In this document: positions 29,405 through 39,741 of the stretch, piece by piece | How positions within the stretch are numbered: position 1 is the stretch's first letter | Layout of the letters: the number at the start of each line of letters is the position of its first letter | DNA from: an uncultured Chlorobiaceae bacterium | Lineage (GTDB): Bacteria > Bacteroidota > Chlorobiia > Chlorobiales > Chlorobiaceae | Assembly (NCBI GenBank): GCA_903820085.1 | Contig: CAIJGA010000008.1 | Span: 219,518-283,517, forward strand | Reading direction: 5' to 3' | DNA length: 64,000 nt | Notes under the pieces: generated by a model | Told to the model about the DNA's origin: nothing | Seen by the model: the letters and a program-made list of their open reading frames with translations, nothing else | The model's database searches: none | Position numbers and translations under genes: made by a program

Positions 29405-29484
29405 AATTGACTGAAATGATGATTGCTATGCATGAGCAGGTTGAAGAATGACACTATCTTAATGCTATTTTGACATGTTAGCTA

Positions 29485-30417
29485 ATGCCGTGGTTAAAAA
29501 GGTATGGCCAATTTACTGTTTTAGAATTAAAAACCGCAAGCCAAAAAAAATTGATTACAGAGATTGTAAAAATTGCGCATATATCAGACCTGCATATATC
29601 AGGCAGACAGGATCGACGCCAGCTCAGCAATCTGGACCGTCTGTTTGCTCATTTCAATATCGCCGGATTCGATCACCTGGTCATTTCTGGCGATCTGAGC
29701 AACAGCGCCAGTCCGGAAGACTGGCGCCTTGTCAGGGAAAAACTCGAAAGTCATGGTTTGTATCACTGGGACAAGACAACCGTTATCGCTGGCAATCACG
29801 ATTTGATCAACCTTGAAGAGGAACTGCGCTTTTACAATGCACTGAACCCTCTGCCAATGCTTAGGAAAAAGTCCTTTGACCGCAAGATGGCAGAGTTTTG
29901 TGCTTATTTTCAGGAGTTGATAACGGGTGAGGAACGGGGTGACAATGCATTTCCCTTTGTCAAGATCATAAACTATCCATCGGTTAAAATCGCTTTTGTC
30001 GCACTCAATTCAGTTTATCCCTGGTATCCTGCCGATAATCCTCTCGGGGCAAGAGGCGTCATTAACCCGGGTCAGTTACGTGCCCTGAGTTGTGATAGTG
30101 TTCTGGCTCCTCTGCGAGCATGTTTTGTCATCGGGCTTTGTCATCATGCCTATCGGGTCTATGGAACTGATTCCCTCATCGACCAGGCTTTTGATTGGAC
30201 CATGGAACTGAAAAATCGCGAAGAGTTTCTTGTTCTCCTGCAAGCCATGCAGGCAAAATTGGTGCTCCATGGCCATTTTCATCGTTTTCAGAGCTATATG
30301 GTCAGTGGAATAACCTTTATCAATGGGGGGAGTTTTCGTTACACTCCGCAACGCTACAGTGAACTGCTTGTCGATGGGCAGGAGAGCTGTAACCAGAAGT
30401 TCGTCATGCTTGCCTGA
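29485..30417 (+). CDS. Calcineurin-like metallophosphoesterase
   Basis: The 310-aa protein has the full ligand set of binuclear metallophosphoesterases: SDLHIS, ISGDLSN, IAGNHD, CHH and VLHGHFH. The substrate is unknown; cyclic nucleotide, nucleotide or other phosphoester hydrolysis are all possible. The first ~25 residues before KIAHISDLH are atypical, and a TTG near 29549 may be the true start. The frame gives no ribosome site at 29485. Confidence 0.85.
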   Translation: MPWLKRYGQFTVLELKTASQKKLITEIVKIAHISDLHISGRQDRRQLSNLDRLFAHFNIAGFDHLVISGDLSNSASPEDWRLVREKLESHGLYHWDKTTVIAGNHDLINLEEELRFYNALNPLPMLRKKSFDRKMAEFCAYFQELITGEERGDNAFPFVKIINYPSVKIAFVALNSVYPWYPADNPLGARGVINPGQLRALSCDSVLAPLRACFVIGLCHHAYRVYGTDSLIDQAFDWTMELKNREEFLVLLQAMQAKLVLHGHFHRFQSYMVSGITFINGGSFRYTPQRYSELLVDGQESCNQKFVMLA

Positions 30418-30432
30418 AACGATTGACGATAC

Positions 30433-30903
30433 CTATTTGATGTGTTCTGTCTGCATGTATTGACGGATTCTTGCGGCATGATCGCAGTCTTCCTGGTTGA
30501 GTTGCTTGAAAATATTTGCAGCAGGAGAGTGTGTAGGGCTATCAAGAAATTGCTGGAAATGTGATTCACCTGCCGCCATTTCAAGATCAAGCGCCATGTG
30601 CAATGCTTCGCTTCTTGATGGCGGCGTATCCTTGTACTTGCTAATCAAAGCTTTAATTTTTGAGTTGGCGTCGATGAGCGATTGCAGGTCAGTGGCTAGC
30701 AGGTTTTCAGGAAAAAACTCTTTCCGTTGCGGCTGTTTTTTTTCCTGCTGGAGCAGTGATGCATGGCCCCTCTCTTCCATTGCCAGATCCCACCAAAAAT
30801 CCTCATCTTCAGCAAAACAGTCATTAAATATGGTGTAGAGCGTTGCCAGGTTGAGTTCCAGTTGTATTGACTCGTCGAGATGTTTCTGATAAGTTTCGGG
30901 CAT
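30433..30903 (-). CDS. Ferritin-like / rubrerythrin-type diiron protein
   Basis: The 156-aa four-helix protein has paired ExxH-type ligands. They are Glu in SIQLELNLATLY, EERGH in helix 2, Glu/His in EMAAGESHF and the QEDCDHA region. This spacing matches the rubrerythrin/ferritin-like superfamily without a rubredoxin domain, with a likely role in oxidative-stress or iron handling. I chose the ATG at 30903; a TTG two codons upstream is possible. It is convergent with the metallophosphoesterase. Confidence 0.75.
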   Translation of the reverse strand: MPETYQKHLDESIQLELNLATLYTIFNDCFAEDEDFWWDLAMEERGHASLLQQEKKQPQRKEFFPENLLATDLQSLIDANSKIKALISKYKDTPPSRSEALHMALDLEMAAGESHFQQFLDSPTHSPAANIFKQLNQEDCDHAARIRQYMQTEHIK

Positions 30904-30967
30904 GGTCAAGAGCTGTTTGGTGGACGCCTCCGTTCAAAGATGCGCATGATTGGCTTGAACCTCCTGT

Positions 30968-32824
30968 CTATCTGTTTCGGTAGGAGGCATACTCCTGAAG
31001 GCTTTTAACGCCGAACTCCTGGTGTCGGATACAGTCAATAGCCTGTACCGATGCTTCTGCCGCCTCGATGGTGGTGACAAAGGGTACGTTGTTCAGTACC
31101 GATGCGGCACCGATTGCCTCTTCATCATGCAACGCCTTTTCGCCTCTTGGCGTGTTGATGACAAAATTGATCTTGCCGTGCTTGATAATTTCGAAGATAT
31201 TCGGCCTGCCCTCTTCGCCTACCTTGAAGACCTTTTTGCATTCGATGCCATTTTTCGTCAGGAACTGATGTGTGCCTGCTGTGGCAAGAAGGTCGAAATC
31301 CATGCGGAACAGGGCTTTTGCTATGGCGATAATGCGGTGGTTTTTATCCTGGTCATTGACGCTGATGAACACCGCTCCGGAGAGTGGCAGATGCATGTTG
31401 GCTGCCTGATAGGCTTTTGCAAAGGCTTCAGGAAACTCGTCTGCAAGGCTCATGGCTTCACCGGTTGAGCGCATTTCAGGACCCAGATAAACACCAGATT
31501 TAACAAACTTGGAGAACGGGAATACCGGTTCCTTGATTGCCAGATGCTTCATGCCAAGTTCATCGCAATCTTTCAGGTCATATTCCAGGCGCAGGTCACT
31601 GAGCTTTTCGCCAAGCATGACGCGTGTAGCGATTTTTACAACAGGAATCGCGGTTGCCTTACCGACAAACGGAACGGTTCTGCTGGCTCTCGGATTGACC
31701 TCAATCACATAAACGCTCTCATTCTGGACAGCGTATTGAATGTTCATCAGCCCCACAACCTTGAGATTCTTGGCAAGGGTTCGGGTATACGACTTCATCA
31801 AGGCGATGGCCTTCGGACTTATATTATAATAGGGAAGAATTGAGGTGGAGTCGCCGCTGTGAATACCTGCAGCTTCAACGTGCTGCATGATGCCGCTGAT
31901 CACGCAGTCCGTGCTGTCGGCAATGGCATCAATATCAAACTCAACAGCAGTTTCAAGAAAACGGTCGATCAGGAGGGGGTATTTTTCGGTAATGAAAAGG
32001 GCCTGATCGATATACTCTTTGAGCGAGTCGTCACTGTAAACAATTTTCATAGCCCTTCCTCCGAGCACATAGCTTGGTCTGACCAGTGCAGGGTAACCGA
32101 TTCGGCGGGTAATTTCCTTGGCCTCGCTGAGGTCTATAGCTGTTCCGTATTCGGGATGAGGAATATGAAGCTCTTCAAGAAGTGCGCCGAATTTCTTGCG
32201 GTCTTCAGCAAGGTCGATGCCTTTTGAAGAGGTGCCGAGAATGGTGACGCCAGCCTCATGGAGTTTGGCTGAAAGCTTCAGCGGCGTCTGGCCTCCAAAG
32301 CTGACAATAACACCGAGCGGTTGTTCATGTTCTATGATACGAATGGTATCTTCAAAGGTGAGCGGCTCGAAGTAGAGCTTGTCGGCGATATCGTAATCTG
32401 TCGAAACCGTTTCGGGATTACAATTGACCATAATGCTTTCATAACCAGCCTCCCTGAGTGCGAAGACTGCCTGCACACAGCAGTAGTCAAACTCAATTCC
32501 CTGGCCTATCCGGTTCGGACCACCTCCGAGGATGATGACTTTTTTCCGGTCAGAGGAGACGGATTCGTTTTCTTCCCCGTAAGTCGAGTAGTGGTACGGT
32601 GTTTTTGCATCGAATTCTGCTGCGCAGGTATCGACGGTCTTGAAGACAGATTCAACTCCGTAATGTTTCCTGAGTGCCCGTATCGAGGGCTCCAGAGTAT
32701 TGAAAATAGTGGCAAGCTGAAAATCGGAAAATCCGTTCTGTTTGGCTTTCAAAAGCCACTCTTTCGGAAATTTCCCGGAAAGGTCAATAACCTCCTGCGT
32801 CAGGTCGGAAGCTTGAATGGTCAT
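30968..32824 (-). CDS. carB: Carbamoyl-phosphate synthase large subunit, C-terminal half
   Basis: CarB makes carbamoyl phosphate for pyrimidines and arginine. This 618-aa gene has only the second half. Residues 1 to ~75 are the oligomerisation domain. The carbamate-forming ATP-grasp follows (IILGGGPNRIGQGIEFDYCC, VNCNPETVSTDYD, RPSYVLGGRAM). The C-terminal MGS allosteric domain follows from about 490 (DFDLLATAGTHQFL). The usual ~1070-aa protein is therefore split, and the first-half gene must be elsewhere. Split CarB is known in some thermophiles and archaea. I chose the ATG at 32824. Confidence 0.92.
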   Translation of the reverse strand: MTIQASDLTQEVIDLSGKFPKEWLLKAKQNGFSDFQLATIFNTLEPSIRALRKHYGVESVFKTVDTCAAEFDAKTPYHYSTYGEENESVSSDRKKVIILGGGPNRIGQGIEFDYCCVQAVFALREAGYESIMVNCNPETVSTDYDIADKLYFEPLTFEDTIRIIEHEQPLGVIVSFGGQTPLKLSAKLHEAGVTILGTSSKGIDLAEDRKKFGALLEELHIPHPEYGTAIDLSEAKEITRRIGYPALVRPSYVLGGRAMKIVYSDDSLKEYIDQALFITEKYPLLIDRFLETAVEFDIDAIADSTDCVISGIMQHVEAAGIHSGDSTSILPYYNISPKAIALMKSYTRTLAKNLKVVGLMNIQYAVQNESVYVIEVNPRASRTVPFVGKATAIPVVKIATRVMLGEKLSDLRLEYDLKDCDELGMKHLAIKEPVFPFSKFVKSGVYLGPEMRSTGEAMSLADEFPEAFAKAYQAANMHLPLSGAVFISVNDQDKNHRIIAIAKALFRMDFDLLATAGTHQFLTKNGIECKKVFKVGEEGRPNIFEIIKHGKINFVINTPRGEKALHDEEAIGAASVLNNVPFVTTIEAAEASVQAIDCIRHQEFGVKSLQEYASYRNR

Positions 32825-33053
32825 GCAATCTTGATCAGGTTTACGATGCTTCTGGATAGAGCTGTACAAAGGTAACAATTCACTGCTGTATATAAAAGGC
32901 CGTGCATTATACAAAAATGCCCATGCTTCTCAAAGCTTGCGATTGCTGTGCGCTCCTCTTCTTTTTTTGCCTCATGAAAATGGTTCAGGATTTTTTTTAC
33001 ATTACCATCTCTTCGTCACTTATCTGGTTTGAAAAAAGGTGTAATAAAGGAGT

Positions 33054-34313
33054 ATGGATAAAAAGATTTTCGATACGATTGATGCTGCTCTTGAAGATAT
33101 TCGCCAGGGAAAACTGGTCATTGTCATTGATGATGAAGATCGTGAGGATGAAGGCGATTTTATTGGCGCGGCAGACAAGGTAAGCTATGATATGGTGAAC
33201 TTTATCACAAAGGAGGCTCGAGGCCTGCTTTGTGTTGCCGTTACCATGGAGCGGGCCAAGGAGCTGCAGCTTGATCCTATGGTTCAGAGAAACACCTCTC
33301 AGCACGAGACCAACTTTACCGTTTCTGTTGATGCGATTGCTGAGGGAATTACGACCGGTATTTCAGTATATGACCGGTTCATGACTATCAAAATGATTGG
33401 CGATATCTCCTCGAAGGCGGATGATTTTTCACGTCCCGGTCATATTTTTCCCCTTCGTGCGATGGATGGAGGGGTGCTTCGGCGTGTCGGCCATACAGAA
33501 GCTGCCGTTGATCTTGCGCGCCTTGCAGGCTGCAGTCCGGTCGGATTGCTCTGCGAGATTCTCAATGATGACGGCAGTATGGCAAGGCTGCCCGAACTGA
33601 TCAAGCTGAAGGCGAAATACGGCCTGAAGCTGATCACCATCAAGTCCCTTGTCGCCTATCAGATGCAACGCAACAAACTCGTGCACCGTGCTGTCGAATC
33701 GAGACTGCCGACCGTACATGGTGAGTTCAAGCTGATAGCCTACGAATCGTTTACCGACCAGCAGAACCATATGGCTTTTGTGAAAGGGGATGTTACAACG
33801 GACGAGCCTGTTCTTGTCAGGGTTCATTCGCAGTGTGCTACCGGAGATACCTTTGCCTCGCTGCGCTGTGATTGCGGCAATCAGCTTGCTTCTGCTCTGA
33901 CTATGATCGAAAAAGAGGGGCGTGGAGTGCTGATCTATCTCATGCAGGAGGGACGTGGTATTGGCCTGATCAATAAACTGAAAGCCTATAACCTTCAGGA
34001 TGAAGGGTTTGATACGGTCGAAGCCAATGAAAAGCTCGGCTTCAAGGCCGATCTGCGCGACTACGGGATCGGAGCACAGATTCTCAAGGATCTGGGCGTG
34101 CGCAAAATGAAGCTTATGACCAATAATCCGAAAAAAGTGGTTGGTCTTGAAGGGTATGGCCTTGAAATTGTTGAACGCATCCCGCTTGAGATTGCCTCAA
34201 ATCCTATGAACCAGATTTATCTGAATACAAAACGCGACAAGCTTGGCCATATGATCGGTTGTTCATACGGCCCTGAGAGTTTTCATATTGAAAAAAAACA
34301 AACCAAACCGTAA
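33054..34313 (+). CDS. ribBA: Bifunctional DHBP synthase / GTP cyclohydrolase II
   Basis: RibBA provides both precursors of riboflavin. Residues 1 to ~200 are DHBP synthase, with [17 protein letters not shown] and [13 protein letters not shown]. Residues ~205 to 419 are GTP cyclohydrolase II, with zinc cysteines in [17 protein letters not shown]. The aaggagt site just before the ATG at 33054 is strong. No FMN riboswitch is evident in the 229-nt leader region. Confidence 0.97.
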   Translation: MDKKIFDTIDAALEDIRQGKLVIVIDDEDREDEGDFIGAADKVSYDMVNFITKEARGLLCVAVTMERAKELQLDPMVQRNTSQHETNFTVSVDAIAEGITTGISVYDRFMTIKMIGDISSKADDFSRPGHIFPLRAMDGGVLRRVGHTEAAVDLARLAGCSPVGLLCEILNDDGSMARLPELIKLKAKYGLKLITIKSLVAYQMQRNKLVHRAVESRLPTVHGEFKLIAYESFTDQQNHMAFVKGDVTTDEPVLVRVHSQCATGDTFASLRCDCGNQLASALTMIEKEGRGVLIYLMQEGRGIGLINKLKAYNLQDEGFDTVEANEKLGFKADLRDYGIGAQILKDLGVRKMKLMTNNPKKVVGLEGYGLEIVERIPLEIASNPMNQIYLNTKRDKLGHMIGCSYGPESFHIEKKQTKP

Positions 34314-34342
34314 ACTTCCGTCAGGAAAAGGAATAAGAGACG

Positions 34343-35659
34343 ATGGATACCGACATCCTTCAAAAACAGGATAGAGAGCTCTTTGAGGCAATTGCCAACG
34401 AGACAACACGTCAGACTGAAACGCTTGAGCTTATTGCTTCGGAAAACTTCACCAGCCGTGCGGTCATGCAGGCTTGCGGTTCGGTGATGACCAATAAATA
34501 TGCCGAAGGGTATCCCGGCAAGCGCTATTACGGCGGGTGCGAATTTGTCGATGTAGCTGAAAATCTTGCGCGCGACCGGGCGAAAAAACTTTTTGGCTGT
34601 GAATATGTCAACGTACAGCCTCACTCCGGTTCAAGTGCCAACATGGCGGTTCTTTTTTCAGTGCTGAAACCCGGTGACCGTATCATGGGTCTCGACCTGT
34701 CGCACGGCGGTCATCTGACTCATGGCAGTTCGGTCAATTTTTCTGGCCAGATGTTCGAGGCGCACTCCTACGGTGTTGATCGCGAGACCGGTCGCATTGA
34801 CATGAACAAGGTTGAAGAACTTGCCCTGCAGGTTCGTCCGAAACTGATTATCTGCGGTGCCAGCGCCTACTCGCAGGGTTTTGATGTCAAGGCTTTCAGG
34901 GTAATTGCTGACAAGGTCGGAGCTTTTCTGATGGCCGATATTGCTCATCCTGCCGGGTTGATTGCAGCCGGTTTTCTGGGTAACCCCATCCCGCATTGTC
35001 ATTTTGTGACGACCACGACCCACAAAACCCTTCGTGGCCCGAGGGGCGGCATGATCATGATGGGCTCCGATTTTGAAAACCCCATGGGTATTACCATCAA
35101 GACAAAAACCGGTTCGCGACTGAAGATGATGTCTGAGGTCATGGATGCGGAAGTAATGCCGGGTATTCAGGGCGGTCCCCTGATGCATATCATTGCCGGT
35201 AAGGCTGTCGCGTTCGGAGAGGCACTGCAGCCTGCGTTTCGTGAGTACGCCGCTCAGGTCATAAAAAATGCCGCAGCAATGGCTGAAAAATTTCAGGAGC
35301 TCGGTTACAATATTGTCAGCGGCGGAACCAAAAACCATCTCATGCTGCTTGACTTGCGCAACAAGAACGTTACCGGCAAGCTTGTCGAGAACACCCTCCA
35401 TCCAGCAGGCATAACCGTCAACAAGAACATGGTGCCTTTTGATGACAAGTCGCCCTTTGTTACAAGCGGCATTCGCATCGGTACTCCGGCCATGACGACA
35501 AGAGGGATGAAGGAAGCCGACAGTACGTTGATTGCGGAGCTTATCGACAGGGTTATCTCATCTGCTGAAAAGCCTGATATCGCACAAATATGCAGTGGTG
35601 TCAGAGAAGAAATCAAGGCACTCTGCCAGCGCAATCCTATTGATGGATACACCGTATAG
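34343..35659 (+). CDS. glyA: Serine hydroxymethyltransferase
   Basis: GlyA interconverts serine and glycine with one-carbon transfer to tetrahydrofolate, complementing the glycine cleavage genes in this window. The 438-aa PLP enzyme has [23 protein letters not shown] and the PLP lysine in [15 protein letters not shown] ggaaaaggaataagag site precedes the ATG. It lies 29 nt after ribBA, possibly cotranscribed, and ends at a hairpin shared with dnaG. Confidence 0.97.
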   Translation: MDTDILQKQDRELFEAIANETTRQTETLELIASENFTSRAVMQACGSVMTNKYAEGYPGKRYYGGCEFVDVAENLARDRAKKLFGCEYVNVQPHSGSSANMAVLFSVLKPGDRIMGLDLSHGGHLTHGSSVNFSGQMFEAHSYGVDRETGRIDMNKVEELALQVRPKLIICGASAYSQGFDVKAFRVIADKVGAFLMADIAHPAGLIAAGFLGNPIPHCHFVTTTTHKTLRGPRGGMIMMGSDFENPMGITIKTKTGSRLKMMSEVMDAEVMPGIQGGPLMHIIAGKAVAFGEALQPAFREYAAQVIKNAAAMAEKFQELGYNIVSGGTKNHLMLLDLRNKNVTGKLVENTLHPAGITVNKNMVPFDDKSPFVTSGIRIGTPAMTTRGMKEADSTLIAELIDRVISSAEKPDIAQICSGVREEIKALCQRNPIDGYTV

Positions 35660-35671
35660 TCATGTGAATAT

Positions 35672-35702
35672 GCCTCCCTGCATCTGAATGGTGCAGGGAG
35701 GC
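35672..35702. terminator. Hairpin between convergent glyA and dnaG
   Basis: An 11-bp perfect inverted repeat (gcctccctgca / tgcagggaggc) has a 9-nt loop. It lies between two stops. There is no U-run, but position and strength suggest a bidirectional terminator. Confidence 0.65.
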
Positions 35703-35706
35703 GGGC

Positions 35707-37602
35707 TTAGCTGTTTTCGAGAATCTCAGTGATCATCTTTTTCAGGTCGAGAGAGGTTTTGCGGATTTTTTTATCGAGAATGATCTTCTCTCTTGACAGT
35801 TCAATCTCCCGTTCTGTATTGTTTTCGAGCCGGATTTTTTCTGTAAGGCTGTTTTTTTGAAAGACCAACGGATCAAGAATAAGATTTTTAAATGCATCGA
35901 GGAACAGCGCAAGACACCGTTTTGCGTTATCGGCGTGGACATTGGATTGCTCGAGCCATTTATTGCTGACAGGCTGCTCAATCAGCAGGCTGGCAGCAAG
36001 ATCTCTTGATGCCGGATTACGGAACAAACTTATTTCGGTTGCAATGTCAATCCGCATGTCAGGGTTGTTTGCAATCTCTTTGTAGCGGCGGATCATATGG
36101 GTAAAAATCTGCTGTGCCTCACGGTGCGGCAACTCCAGCATTTCTTCATGTGAAGCTGCAAATTCAAGCACAGCATTGCCATACAAGGAGCTTTCAAGCA
36201 GGGCCTTTAAAAATGTTTTTTCGAGCACGGAAAGGCTGGGCTCAGGTTTGGGTGGCGGTGGAGTATCCTGACGGTTTTCCCTGGTCGATCTTTTTCTATC
36301 CTGCCCTGCCTCTTCGCTGCCGAGCAGTTCCTGCAGAGCGGGCAGACTGATTGCAAGCTTTTTTGACAGTTCCTGCAAATAGAGTTCCTGGCGGATATGG
36401 TCCGGGATCAGGGCAATCGTATGGACCATTGTCCTGATCGCTTTTGATTTGTGCTCAGGCTGCTGGAAATCACCCGATTCAGTGAAAACACGGATCTGGA
36501 AATCCTGAAACGAAAGCAACTCCTCTTCAGCGAACTGCAGAAATTTTTGACGTCCTTCACGGCGGACAAAACTGTCGGGATCGTCACCTTTTGGAAGTAT
36601 AATGATGAAAGGGGTGAGGTTCTCTGCAAGAAGGATGTCGATACCGGTCATCATTGACTTTTGGCCGGCACTGTCAGCGTCATACATGAAGAGTACCCGA
36701 TTGGTGTAACGCTTCAGGATCTTTGCCTGATAGTGTGTCAGTGAGGTGCCGCATGAGGCTACAGCATTGGTTATACCTGCCTGGTGCAGGGCCAGAACAT
36801 CCATGTATCCTTCAACAACCAGTGCGCTCTCCGTCCGACGAATTTCATTTTTGGCGGCATGAAGTCCATAAAGGAGTTTGGATTTTTCAAACAGCTTGCT
36901 CTCCTGCGAATTCAGGTATTTTGGTGTTTGAGGGTCACTGTCGAGAGTGCGGCCTCCAAAACCGACGACCTGGCTACCAACCGAAAAAATCGGGAAGATC
37001 ACCCTGTTGCGGAAGGTGTCGTACTGTGAGTTTTTTTGTTTGTTTGGTGTTATGAGACCAAGTTCAAGCAGGTGATCCTGTGGTATCCCGGCCCGTTTGG
37101 CCTCAATCAGCAGATGGTCCCATGCATCGGGCGCATAACCAAGACCAAAACTCTTGATTGTTTTTTCCGAAAGGGCGCGCTCAGCAGTAAGGTAGAGAGA
37201 GCCCCTTTTGCCGCTCTCAGTTTCCAGTGTGCGATGAAAGAACTTTGCCGCCCAGCGGAGGGTTTCGGTCTGGCTCTCTTCTTGCACCGGTTCACGCTCT
37301 TTTTTTTCGGTAAAGCGGCTGATATCGATACTTGTTCGTTTGGCAACCAGTTCGACCGCTTCAGGAAAGGAGACTTTTTCCATCTCCATGACAAAGGAAA
37401 ACGCATTGCCTCCCTTGCCGGTTGAAAAACACTTGTAAATCTGCTTGTCGGGTGATACAACAAATGACGGGGTTTTCTCCATGGTAAAGGGAGAGAGGGC
37501 CTTGTAGTTGCGCCCTGAAGGCTGAAGCGTCAGGTAATCAGAGATAATTTCAACAATGTCTGCCGCTTGCCGGACTTCATCAACGATTGCTGGAGGGATC
37601 AT
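35707..37602 (-). CDS. dnaG: DNA primase with degenerate zinc ribbon
   Basis: DnaG lays RNA primers at the fork. The 631-aa protein has the normal layout: a zinc-ribbon region (residues ~35-65), RNA polymerase/TOPRIM core (VVEGYMDVLALHQAG near 260, FMYDADSAGQ near 310) and a C-terminal helicase-binding region. The zinc ribbon reads LSPFTMEKTPSF...YKCFSTGKGG. Most family members have CPFH and CxxC here, so only one of four metal ligands remains. I recall similar losses in Bacteroidetes relatives, so this is probably lineage-specific and not decay. It is divergent from exbB. Confidence 0.95.
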   Translation of the reverse strand: MIPPAIVDEVRQAADIVEIISDYLTLQPSGRNYKALSPFTMEKTPSFVVSPDKQIYKCFSTGKGGNAFSFVMEMEKVSFPEAVELVAKRTSIDISRFTEKKEREPVQEESQTETLRWAAKFFHRTLETESGKRGSLYLTAERALSEKTIKSFGLGYAPDAWDHLLIEAKRAGIPQDHLLELGLITPNKQKNSQYDTFRNRVIFPIFSVGSQVVGFGGRTLDSDPQTPKYLNSQESKLFEKSKLLYGLHAAKNEIRRTESALVVEGYMDVLALHQAGITNAVASCGTSLTHYQAKILKRYTNRVLFMYDADSAGQKSMMTGIDILLAENLTPFIIILPKGDDPDSFVRREGRQKFLQFAEEELLSFQDFQIRVFTESGDFQQPEHKSKAIRTMVHTIALIPDHIRQELYLQELSKKLAISLPALQELLGSEEAGQDRKRSTRENRQDTPPPPKPEPSLSVLEKTFLKALLESSLYGNAVLEFAASHEEMLELPHREAQQIFTHMIRRYKEIANNPDMRIDIATEISLFRNPASRDLAASLLIEQPVSNKWLEQSNVHADNAKRCLALFLDAFKNLILDPLVFQKNSLTEKIRLENNTEREIELSREKIILDKKIRKTSLDLKKMITEILENS

Positions 37603-37899
37603 GCGCCTTTTCTTTATCTATAATATAGTTGAAGGTCCACGTGCTTTTTTTCATTCAATGAACGATTACTGTTGAAAAATCAGCCTCTTATTTACTAAAT
37701 TCAAAGCAAGCATGGTTACTGGTTCAACCAATCAGTTCCTTTACAATCAGTTAAGCCAGAACGGTATCGGTTTTCATGTCATTTCATCTGTTTGCGGTGG
37801 TTCCTGTTGCTTTTCAAGTCAGTGTCGCAGTATAGCAAATTACAGAGTGGTTCATAACGCTTCGTTTACCTTCAGGATAGTCAAAAAAAATAAGAGTCT

Positions 37900-38646
37900 A
37901 TGAAACAAGGTTTTTTTACTGGTGTGCTCATTGTCGTAACCTATGCGGTTTCTCTGGGCTTCTATGTATGGATGGGAACTACTCCGCCGGAGTCAATATT
38001 CCATGCCGTATGGAAAGGCGGTCCGGTTGTTTCCGTACTTATGGCGCTTATCCTGATGCTTGTTGCCTACATCGTTGAACGGATCATTGCCCTGAACAAG
38101 GCATCAGGCAAAGGAAACATTCCGGAATTTGTCCGGAGCCTCAAACAGGATATTGAGAACGGAGCAATTGACCAGGCCATTGCGAAATGTGACGATCATC
38201 AAAGCTCTCTTGCCGCTGTTCTTCGCTCAGTGCTTGACCGTTATAAAAAACTGGTTTCCTATAATGTCACCGATCGCGAGAAAAAGATCAGTGAGATGGA
38301 AAAGGCGGTCGAGGAGGCTACGGTGATGGAGATGCCTCTTTTGGAAAAAAATCTTGTAGCAATATCCACCATTGCTTCAATTTCGACCATGGTAGGTCTT
38401 CTTGGAACAACGCTTGGCATGATCCGTGCCTTTGCGGCAATGGCGACCAGCGGTGCTCCTGATGCCGTACAGCTTTCGCTTGGCATCTCCGAAGCACTGT
38501 TCAATACTGCGATCGGCATTCTTGGCGGTATTATGGGCATTGTCACCTATAACATCTTTACCACCAGGGTTGATCACTTCAGCTACATGATTGATGAAGC
38601 GGCCTTCTATATCATACAGACTCTCGGAACCGGTAAACCGGAATAA
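37900..38646 (+). CDS. exbB: MotA/TolQ/ExbB proton channel protein
   Basis: This inner-membrane protein forms the proton channel that energises TonB. The 248-aa protein has an extra N-terminal helix (7-25) and a second helix (45-65). A cytoplasmic segment follows, then the conserved pair STMVGLLGTTLGMIRAF (~165-185) and LFNTAIGILGGIMGIVTYN (~203-225). It is first of a four-gene operon with two exbD genes and tonB. No Fur-like operator was obvious in the 297-nt upstream region. Confidence 0.92.
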   Translation: MKQGFFTGVLIVVTYAVSLGFYVWMGTTPPESIFHAVWKGGPVVSVLMALILMLVAYIVERIIALNKASGKGNIPEFVRSLKQDIENGAIDQAIAKCDDHQSSLAAVLRSVLDRYKKLVSYNVTDREKKISEMEKAVEEATVMEMPLLEKNLVAISTIASISTMVGLLGTTLGMIRAFAAMATSGAPDAVQLSLGISEALFNTAIGILGGIMGIVTYNIFTTRVDHFSYMIDEAAFYIIQTLGTGKPE

Positions 38647-38652
38647 TCACTC

Positions 38653-39186
38653 ATGTCGAGAATCAAGGCTAAGCGGGTCGGGTTCCGGATTGATATGACG
38701 CCAATGGTGGATGTGGCATTTCTTCTGTTGACCTTTTTTATGCTCACCACCAAATTCCGTCCTCCCGAGGTTGTAAAGATCGATCTGCCTTCATCTCATT
38801 CGGAGGTGAAGCTTCCTGAATCAAATATTCTGACGGTTACCGTCAGTGGGGACAACACTTTTTTTATGGGGGTCTCTTCACAGCCATCGCGGGTGAAAAT
38901 TTTCAATGCCGTCGTGAAGCCTAAGCTGCAGGCCGCAGGGTTATCACCCGTTGCGGTAGCCGATTCCCTGAAAAAATTCAAGCTTGCCGAAAACTTCCGG
39001 GTTGAGCGCGATGAACTCGACCGGTTTGTTGTCATGGCTCGCTTTGCCGACCAGAAGCTTCGTCCGGTGATCAGGGCGGATGCCGATGCGGGATTTGACG
39101 CGGTCAACCATGTCATCAAGGTTTACAAAAAGGCCAACCTGCTCACCTTCAACCTCATTACCGTTCTTGAAAGGGAGGTTCGCTGA
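38653..39186 (+). CDS. exbD: ExbD/TolR biopolymer transport protein (copy 1)
   Basis: The 177-aa protein has one N-terminal helix with the functional aspartate in [19 protein letters not shown] periplasmic domain longer than that of E. coli ExbD (~140 aa) follows. It works with ExbB to couple proton flow to TonB. It follows exbB by 6 nt and overlaps the next exbD by one or more bases at a TGATG junction. Confidence 0.93.
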   Translation: MSRIKAKRVGFRIDMTPMVDVAFLLLTFFMLTTKFRPPEVVKIDLPSSHSEVKLPESNILTVTVSGDNTFFMGVSSQPSRVKIFNAVVKPKLQAAGLSPVAVADSLKKFKLAENFRVERDELDRFVVMARFADQKLRPVIRADADAGFDAVNHVIKVYKKANLLTFNLITVLEREVR

Positions 39187-39710
39187 TGGGTATTGTTGAT
39201 TCTCCAAATGGACGCGGAAAGCGTAAAAAAGGGAGGCAGCGCTCCAAAAGGATCGGATTTCATCTTGATATGACGCCGATGGTCGATGTGGCATTTCTTT
39301 TGTTGACCTTTTTCATGCTCACAACGACCTTTTCAAAAGCAAATACCATGGAGATCAATATTCCTCCAGAAAAGGCGGAAGTAAAGGTTGCCGAGTTAAA
39401 CGTGATGACGCTCCGAATTGCCGATAACGTGATGGCCTATTGTTCTCTGGGTAATGAGGTTCCACGGAAAATCCCGTTGTACGATCCTCGCGATGTCCAC
39501 CAGATAGCATTGAGCGGAGAGTTGCGTCAGCTTCTCCGACAGCAGACAGCGGCAAATCCGAAACTGGTCATTGTTGTTAAGATCAGCGAAAAAGCGAAGT
39601 ACAAGCATCTTGTCGATATTATTGACGAACTGAACCTCATGAAAATCGACCGGTTCAGTCTTGATGACTATACGGATCAGGACGCACAAGAAATACAAAG
39701 AGCTATTTAA
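39186..39710 (+). CDS. exbD: ExbD/TolR biopolymer transport protein (copy 2)
   Basis: The 174-aa protein starts with a basic leader and carries the same [18 protein letters not shown] helix as copy 1. The periplasmic parts are diverged ([15 protein letters not shown]). Two non-identical ExbD proteins in one operon may form a mixed dimer at the channel. The 3' end overlaps the possible upstream start region of tonB. Confidence 0.93.
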   Translation: MGIVDSPNGRGKRKKGRQRSKRIGFHLDMTPMVDVAFLLLTFFMLTTTFSKANTMEINIPPEKAEVKVAELNVMTLRIADNVMAYCSLGNEVPRKIPLYDPRDVHQIALSGELRQLLRQQTAANPKLVIVVKISEKAKYKHLVDIIDELNLMKIDRFSLDDYTDQDAQEIQRAI

Positions 39711-39726
39711 GGTCGAGGAATCAGAA

Positions 39727-39732
39727 AAGGAG
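39727..39732 (+). promoter_or_regulatory. Ribosome-binding site deciding the tonB start
   Basis: An aaggag stretch lies 9 nt before the GTG at 39742. It favours this start over the in-frame TTG/ATG at 39661/39664, which lie inside exbD and lack a site. Confidence 0.6.
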
Positions 39733-39741
39733 TTTGTTCAG

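Noticed and set aside
32825..33053. FMN riboswitch upstream of ribBA
   Set aside because: I looked for the conserved RFN blocks and did not find them.
34658..35401. 247-aa open frame on the - strand over glyA
   Set aside because: It is antisense to serine hydroxymethyltransferase with an intact PLP site.
37712..37903. 63-aa frame overlapping the exbB start by ATGA
   Set aside because: The coupling-like overlap is tempting, but there is no ribosome site and the sequence is Ser/Cys/Asn-rich without a pattern.
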